From Candidatus Fermentibacteraceae bacterium (GTDB taxonomy: Bacteria; Fermentibacterota; Fermentibacteria; Fermentibacterales; JCC-6), in NCBI GenBank assembly GCA_021162285.1, contig JAGGYZ010000004.1, positions 1-11,143 of the forward strand: a stretch of DNA of 11,143 nucleotides, given 5' to 3'. The translations under genes and the position numbers were made by a program. Under the pieces are notes generated by a model. That model was given only the letters and a program-made list of their open reading frames with translations. It ran no database searches and was not told the DNA's origin. Positions 7,597 through 11,143 of this stretch are shown here, in pieces. Each line of letters opens with the position of its first letter. Positions within the stretch are counted from its first letter, which is position 1.

Positions 7597-8450
7597 GATC
7601 TTCTCAGGATCACTTCCAGCTGTGAAAGCTTTACAGCAGGAGATGCATCAGGGGAGGTCATTACACCTACAGGATCGTTGCAGCTACACTGTTTCGCTCC
7701 GCTGCCGCTGAGGATCAGAAGGGCTTCTCCAAGTACTTTTCCTGCCATTGTCACATTGTCCTTTACCACTTCCATTACCATTTCAACGGTAACATCCACT
7801 TCCGATTGATGCCAGCAGTCATAATCGGTACTCATGGCGAGTGTGCCGTAGCAGATACCGGCTTCCCTCGCCAGTTTGGCTTCTGGCAGGGTTGTCATCC
7901 CGATGATGTCCCATCCCTGTGCCCTGTAGAATTCACTTTCCGCTCTGGTGCTGAAAGCCGGGCCTTCCATAACCACCATGGTGCCGCCATCGTGAACCAC
8001 AACTCCGGCCTTTTCGGCTGCCTTGACAAGAATGCTTCTTAAATCAGGGCAGTACGGATCACCAAAGGTGGCATGGCCTACTACGCCATTCCCGAAAAAA
8101 CTGGGCTTTCTGATTCCCTTCGTACGGTCAAACAGCTGATCTGGAACGACAAAATGCCTGGGCTTTATCTCCTCGCGAAGGCTGCCTACTGCATTGAAAC
8201 TTATCAGCGTATCTACTCCGACACTTTTAAGGGCATAGATGTTTGCCGCGTAGGGAACTTCCGACGGTGTGTAGATGTGCCCTTTTCCGTGTCTTGGAAT
8301 AAATGCTACATCCAGACTGTGAAGACTTCCAAATGTAACCTCGGCGGAAGGGTCTCCGAAGGGGGTTTCAATCCTTCTGCTGCTCAGTATCTCCACTCCC
8401 GGAATACAGTAAATTCCGCTTCCACCAATAATGCCAACCATCTGAGGCAT
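7593..8450 (-). CDS. mtnP: S-methyl-5'-thioadenosine phosphorylase
   Basis: A 285-residue cytoplasmic enzyme of the PNP/MTAP family II. It splits methylthioadenosine with phosphate into adenine and 5-methylthioribose-1-phosphate in methionine/polyamine salvage. Visible: GGSGIY (9-14), PRHGKGH (52-58, phosphate site), EGPAFSTRAES (162-172), GMTTLPEAKLARE (184-196), and STDYDCW (207-213), whose two Asp residues favour 6-amino purines (adenine) over the Asn of inosine/guanosine enzymes. A CSC motif (255-257) near the C-terminus resembles the redox/stabilising CXC of archaeal relatives. The ATG at 8450 is chosen because AAAGGA lies 6 nt upstream and the protein then begins MPQMVGIIGGSG, as in relatives. 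TTG 8483 and ATG 8480 would add 10-11 unsupported residues. First gene of the mtnP-thiL operon, divergent from the barrel gene. Confidence 0.95.
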   Translation of the reverse strand: MPQMVGIIGGSGIYCIPGVEILSSRRIETPFGDPSAEVTFGSLHSLDVAFIPRHGKGHIYTPSEVPYAANIYALKSVGVDTLISFNAVGSLREEIKPRHFVVPDQLFDRTKGIRKPSFFGNGVVGHATFGDPYCPDLRSILVKAAEKAGVVVHDGGTMVVMEGPAFSTRAESEFYRAQGWDIIGMTTLPEAKLAREAGICYGTLAMSTDYDCWHQSEVDVTVEMVMEVVKDNVTMAGKVLGEALLILSGSGAKQCSCNDPVGVMTSPDASPAVKLSQLEVILRRS

Positions 8451-8456
8451 AAGATT

Positions 8457-8462
8457 TCCTTT
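8457..8462 (-). promoter_or_regulatory. Shine-Dalgarno that fixes the mtnP start
   Basis: AAAGGA on the minus strand with a 6-nt spacer to ATG 8450. No comparable sequence precedes the upstream in-frame starts at 8483 and 8480. Confidence 0.75.
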
Positions 8463-8531
8463 CTGGTCTGTTTCAGTCATCAATCATAAGAGAGAAAAGC
8501 CGGTCGGGAAAGAACAATAACCATTCCGGGG

Positions 8532-8560
8532 TTGAATTTCGTACATCTGTAGTATATATT
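8532..8560 (+). promoter_or_regulatory. Sigma-70-type promoter for the FadL-like gene
   Basis: TTGAAT (8532-8537) and TATATT (8555-8560) are separated by exactly 17 nt. This predicts transcription from about 8567 and a leader of roughly 50 nt before ATG 8618. It is the clearest promoter in the window, which fits an abundant outer-membrane protein. Confidence 0.65.
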
Positions 8561-8580
8561 CTAATTGTGAATTGTGTAAC
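8551..8580 (-). promoter_or_regulatory. Candidate divergent promoter for mtnP-thiL
   Basis: The minus strand has TATACT (8556-8551) and, 18 nt upstream, GTTACA (8580-8575), four of six bases matching the -35 consensus. Its -10 overlaps the -10 of the plus-strand promoter, so the two would compete for polymerase. Predicted mtnP leader is about 95 nt. Weaker than the plus-strand promoter. Confidence 0.35.
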
Positions 8581-8605
8581 TATTACATGGGTTTCAATAG
8601 ATAAG

Positions 8606-8613
8606 AAAGGAAG
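8606..8613 (+). promoter_or_regulatory. Shine-Dalgarno that fixes the FadL-like start
   Basis: AAAGGAAG ends 4 nt before ATG 8618, with its AGGA core 6 nt away. It selects this start over an in-frame GTG at 8567, which would put 17 polar residues ahead of the signal peptide. Confidence 0.8.
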
Positions 8614-8617
8614 AACA

Positions 8618-9898
8618 ATGAGAACAGGATTCGCAACCCTGCTGGTAGTCTGCATAGTTTTCGCAGGCTCGGCACTGGCTACAAACGGAATGAACATGAC
8701 TGGATACAATGTTCGCTCATCGGGAATGGGAGGAGCAGATGCAGCTGTAAGCAGCAGCTTTTCCGGTGTAGCAGGTAACCCGGCCACAATGGGCAGGCTG
8801 GACGATAGCGGTATAGCCGCAGGAGTTTCTCTGCTTATGCCCGGCCTGAATGTTTCCAATGAGGCAATGGGACTTGATCTTGATGGTGAAGATCAGCTCT
8901 TTCCCCTTCCATACCTTGCATACACACAAAAACTCGGTACCAATTCTCCATGGATCCTCGGCCTGGAAGCCTACGCCCAGGGCGGCATGGGAGTGGAATT
9001 CCTTAATTTCCCTACTGGTGCTACAACAACAGACAAGATCTCATCGAATGTGATGTACATGAGGCTCACTGGTGCTGCCAGTTACCAGGTCAGTGACAAA
9101 CTCACACTGGGTCTCTCCGCAATCGGCGGTTACGCAAAGATGGAGTTTGCCATGTTCCCGGGAAGTCCCGGAGGGATGGATGTTACAGATCTCACAGACA
9201 CCGGTTTGGCAGGGCGGTTTGGTGTTCAGTTCAAAATCTGCGACAGAATGACGCTTGGTGCTGTTTACACCTCTGAAGCCTCTCTCGATCTCACCGGAGG
9301 AAACGCCGCGATCAACTTCGGAGAATCTGCCGGCGGTGTTGTTGATTACAAAGCACAGATGAACAATTTCGCATGGCCACAGGAAGCCGAGTTCGGTGTT
9401 GCTTTCCAGCCTGTTTCAAACCTGCTCGTTGCAGTTGATACCAGATGGATCAACTGGTCTTCAACCATGGGGGTTGTTGAACTTGAGGTAAGTGATCCTC
9501 CTGCAGGATACCCTGCAGCACCATTCCCCGATGGCCAGGGCGGATACACAGGAACCATGCCATTCCAGATGAAATGGGACGACCAGATGGTTTATGCTCT
9601 GGGGCTGGAATACACTGTCAATGAAATGAACACTGTAAGAGCAGGATTCAACTACGGCAGGAACCCTGTTCCGGATCAGTACCTCTCCCCGCTGTTTCCG
9701 GCAATTGTTGAGAAACATGTAACCCTTGGATACGGTCTTGATCTGGGAGACCTGGGTTTTGACCTTGCGTACGAACTCGGTCTCGAGAACACACAGACAA
9801 ACAACAACGCCGATCAGATGGTTAACCCGTTTGGCCCTGGAATAGCTGTAAGCCATTCACAGAATACCGTTCATTTCGAAACTTCATACTCGTTCTAG
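8618..9898 (+). CDS. FadL/OmpP1/TodX-like outer-membrane beta-barrel protein
   Basis: A 426-residue exported protein. Residues 1-21 are a classic signal peptide (MRTGFATLLVV... ending SALA, cleavage before TNG). The mature N-terminus, NGMNMTGYNVRSSGMGGAD, followed by GNPATMGRL (53-61), matches the plug/hatch start of the FadL family, which moves long-chain fatty acids and other hydrophobic compounds across the outer membrane. The rest alternates amphipathic beta strands with loops rich in Gly, Asn and Asp. The last residues (HFETSYSF) end in Phe, the signal recognised by the Bam insertion machinery. PorV of type IX secretion belongs to the same superfamily, but the start of this protein looks more like true FadL. 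The ligand is unknown. It is transcribed alone from its own promoter and ends at a strong terminator. Confidence 0.85.
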   Translation: MRTGFATLLVVCIVFAGSALATNGMNMTGYNVRSSGMGGADAAVSSSFSGVAGNPATMGRLDDSGIAAGVSLLMPGLNVSNEAMGLDLDGEDQLFPLPYLAYTQKLGTNSPWILGLEAYAQGGMGVEFLNFPTGATTTDKISSNVMYMRLTGAASYQVSDKLTLGLSAIGGYAKMEFAMFPGSPGGMDVTDLTDTGLAGRFGVQFKICDRMTLGAVYTSEASLDLTGGNAAINFGESAGGVVDYKAQMNNFAWPQEAEFGVAFQPVSNLLVAVDTRWINWSSTMGVVELEVSDPPAGYPAAPFPDGQGGYTGTMPFQMKWDDQMVYALGLEYTVNEMNTVRAGFNYGRNPVPDQYLSPLFPAIVEKHVTLGYGLDLGDLGFDLAYELGLENTQTNNNADQMVNPFGPGIAVSHSQNTVHFETSYSF

Positions 9899-9910
9899 AT
9901 CTTCGTGCAT

Positions 9911-9947
9911 AAAAGCCGCACCGGCAATGTGTCCGGTGCGGCTTTTT
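9911..9947 (+). terminator. Intrinsic terminator after the FadL-like gene
   Basis: A perfect 10-bp GC-rich stem (GCCGCACCGG 9915-9924 with CCGGTGCGGC 9933-9942) encloses an 8-nt loop and is followed by TTTTT. The AAAA before it can extend the stem by four A-T pairs and makes the hairpin potentially active on the other strand too. It lies 13 nt after the stop codon. Confidence 0.92.
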
Positions 9948-9972
9948 ACATTATCTTTCGTCCTGACCCTCT

Positions 9973-9980
9973 GGAAAGGA
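9973..9980 (+). promoter_or_regulatory. Shine-Dalgarno supporting the rlmN TTG start
   Basis: GGAAAGGA with a 7-nt spacer to TTG 9988. The alternative ATG at 10006 has no purine-rich sequence at the right distance. Confidence 0.6.
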
Positions 9981-9987
9981 TGCAGCT

Positions 9988-11013
9988 TTGATTAGAATAC
10001 TCGGCATGAAGTTTTCCGATCTGGAAACATGGCTGGTTGATGAACTGCATCAGAAGCCTTTCAGGGCAAAACAGCTGTTCACATGGCTTCACCACAGAAG
10101 GGCAACTTCTTTCGATGAGATGACTGACCTTTCTCTGAAATTCCGCAGTATTCTAAAGTCATCCTCCGTCATCACCCATCCGGAACAGACAGACAGTATC
10201 GCTTCCGAAGACGGTACAGTCAAATTCCTGCTGAGCCTTCCTTCCGGCCCTGCTGAAACGGTACTGATCCCGGAGCCGCCCCGGTTTACCGTGTGCCTGT
10301 CTACCCAGTACGGATGCCGTATGGGGTGCAAATTCTGTATGACAGGTCAGGCCGGGTTCCACGGAAACATGACGACAGACGAGATCGTCTCGCAACTCTA
10401 TACAGTTGCCGCAAACTCAGAAAACAGGGTAAGCAATGTTGTTCTCATGGGAATGGGTGAACCAATGGACAACTGGGACGCAGTTAGAAATGCCCTTGAG
10501 ATAATCAGTGATGACAGGGGTATCTGTATAGGCCAAAGAAAGATTACCGTGTCCACAGTGGGAATCCCGGGTGGTATTCGGAAACTTGTGGATATGGGAA
10601 AGCAGTACGGCCTTGCGGTGTCTCTTCACAGTGCTGTCCAGGAAACAAGAGAGATGCTGGTCCCTTCGGCAAAAGCTATAAGTCTTTCACAACTGAAGCG
10701 GGATATGCTGGAATACACGGGAACAACAGGAAGAAGAGTTACCCTCGAGTACTGTCTTATTGAAGGGGCAAACGACTCACTTAAGGAAGCCGCAGCTCTT
10801 GCGGACTACTCAAAAGACATTCCCTGCAAAATCAATCTGCTGGTGTACAACGCCGTTCCTGACCTGGAATGGCGTCAACCCTCAGAGCAGACAACGCAGA
10901 AGTTCATAGACTACCTCTATCCAAGATGTCAGGCTGTTACCCTCAGACGCTCCAGAGGCGGAGAGGTTGCAGGAGCATGCGGCCAGCTGGGGGCGTCTAT
11001 ACTTAAAAAATAA
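9988..11013 (+). CDS. rlmN: Dual-specificity 23S rRNA/tRNA adenine-C2 methyltransferase
   Basis: A 341-residue radical-SAM enzyme that methylates C2 of A2503 in 23S rRNA and, in some bacteria, A37 of certain tRNAs. Visible: an N-terminal helical RNA-binding region (FRAKQLFTWLH, 25-35), the ETVLIPE segment (90-96), the CxxxCxxC iron-sulphur motif at C110, C114 and C117 (GCRMGCKFCMTGQ), the SAM-binding GMGEPMDN (155-162), and SLHSAVQETREMLVP (212-226). The C-terminal methyl-carrying Cys is C331 in RSRGGEVAGACGQL. All catalytic residues are present and the length is normal. Start is TTG with a good Shine-Dalgarno; ATG 10006 (residue 7) is possible. It stands alone after the terminator; I could not recognise its promoter in the 40-nt gap. 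Its end overlaps the next gene on the opposite strand by 11 nt. Confidence 0.96.
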   Translation: MIRILGMKFSDLETWLVDELHQKPFRAKQLFTWLHHRRATSFDEMTDLSLKFRSILKSSSVITHPEQTDSIASEDGTVKFLLSLPSGPAETVLIPEPPRFTVCLSTQYGCRMGCKFCMTGQAGFHGNMTTDEIVSQLYTVAANSENRVSNVVLMGMGEPMDNWDAVRNALEIISDDRGICIGQRKITVSTVGIPGGIRKLVDMGKQYGLAVSLHSAVQETREMLVPSAKAISLSQLKRDMLEYTGTTGRRVTLEYCLIEGANDSLKEAAALADYSKDIPCKINLLVYNAVPDLEWRQPSEQTTQKFIDYLYPRCQAVTLRRSRGGEVAGACGQLGASILKK

Positions 11014-11143
11014 GGCTCCCCTGAATCTTTATGCCTGAAAGATCTTCTTCGACTTCGCCGGCAAGATTACCACCGATGGGAACCCAGTCGCCACCTATTG
11101 TGATATCAAAAAATGTGTTCTCTCCGACTTTCAGCCTGGTTCC
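11003..11143 (-). CDS. C-terminal 46 codons of an unrecognised protein (partial)
   Basis: The minus strand is open from the right window edge to a TAA at 11005-11003. The visible tail contains FFDITIGGDWVPIGG and ends IKIQGSLIF: beta-rich, with two GG turns and an acidic EVEED patch. No family is recognisable from so little. It is accepted as real because it fills the space downstream of rlmN in the only sensible open frame and its residue composition resembles the other proteins here. It converges on rlmN, overlapping its last four codons. Confidence 0.6.
   Translation of the reverse strand, partial: GTRLKVGENTFFDITIGGDWVPIGGNLAGEVEEDLSGIKIQGSLIF

Noticed and set aside
8451..8483. Longer mtnP reading from TTG 8483 or ATG 8480
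   Set aside because: No ribosome-binding sequence precedes them, and the extra residues (TETDQKGNL) are not expected in the family; AAAGGA is placed for ATG 8450.
8567..8617. Upstream GTG start (8567) for the FadL-like protein
   Set aside because: It adds a polar segment before a complete signal peptide, coincides with the predicted transcription start, and lacks a Shine-Dalgarno sequence, whereas ATG 8618 has a strong one.
11025..11043. ATCTTT/AAAGAT hairpin after rlmN as a terminator
   Set aside because: Six weak A/T-rich pairs, no T-run after it, and it is inside the unknown gene's coding region.

Overview
The window is a gene-dense stretch (eight protein genes, two of them cut by the window edges) of what looks like a Gram-negative, double-membraned bacterium. 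The evidence is a LolC/LolE-type lipoprotein-release permease, a FadL-like outer-membrane barrel ending in phenylalanine, and a very large exported C25 (gingipain/PorU-type) cysteine peptidase with a 'YPNP' Ig-like C-terminal domain. That combination is common in the FCB superphylum and related uncultured phyla (for example Fermentibacterota, Cloacimonadota, Gemmatimonadota). The phylum is an inference only; no rRNA is present. Shine-Dalgarno sequences of the AAAGGA type are clear, and GTG and TTG starts are used.

Layout. (1) 1-3603, minus strand: one uninterrupted frame of about 1,200 codons, open to the left edge, encoding a C25 peptidase whose His-Cys dyad is visible. Its start is not an ATG. 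(2) 3666-6686, plus strand: a tight three-gene operon, divergent from the peptidase: LolC/E-like permease, a small exported transglutaminase-fold protein with an intact Cys-His-Asp triad, and a DUF89 (ARMT1-like) metal-dependent phosphatase. The first two genes overlap and the last two are one base apart. (3) 6670-8450, minus strand: a two-gene operon, mtnP then thiL, overlapping by ATGA. Its end overlaps the DUF89 gene tail-to-tail. (4) 8618-9898, plus strand: a FadL-like outer-membrane protein with the best promoter in the window, closed by a textbook intrinsic terminator. (5) 9988-11013, plus strand: rlmN with a TTG start. (6) 11003-11143, minus strand: the last 46 codons of an unrecognised gene that converges on and overlaps rlmN.

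Functionally the window mixes cell-envelope genes (peptidase, lipoprotein release, exported transglutaminase-like protein, barrel) with housekeeping genes (methylthioadenosine salvage, thiamine diphosphate synthesis, metabolite damage control, rRNA methylation). I see no mobile element, CRISPR array, tRNA, rRNA or defence system. The points most worth following are the non-ATG start of the C25 peptidase and the undescribed-looking exported transglutaminase-like protein inside the Lol/DUF89 operon. No gap without a gene exceeds 170 bases.
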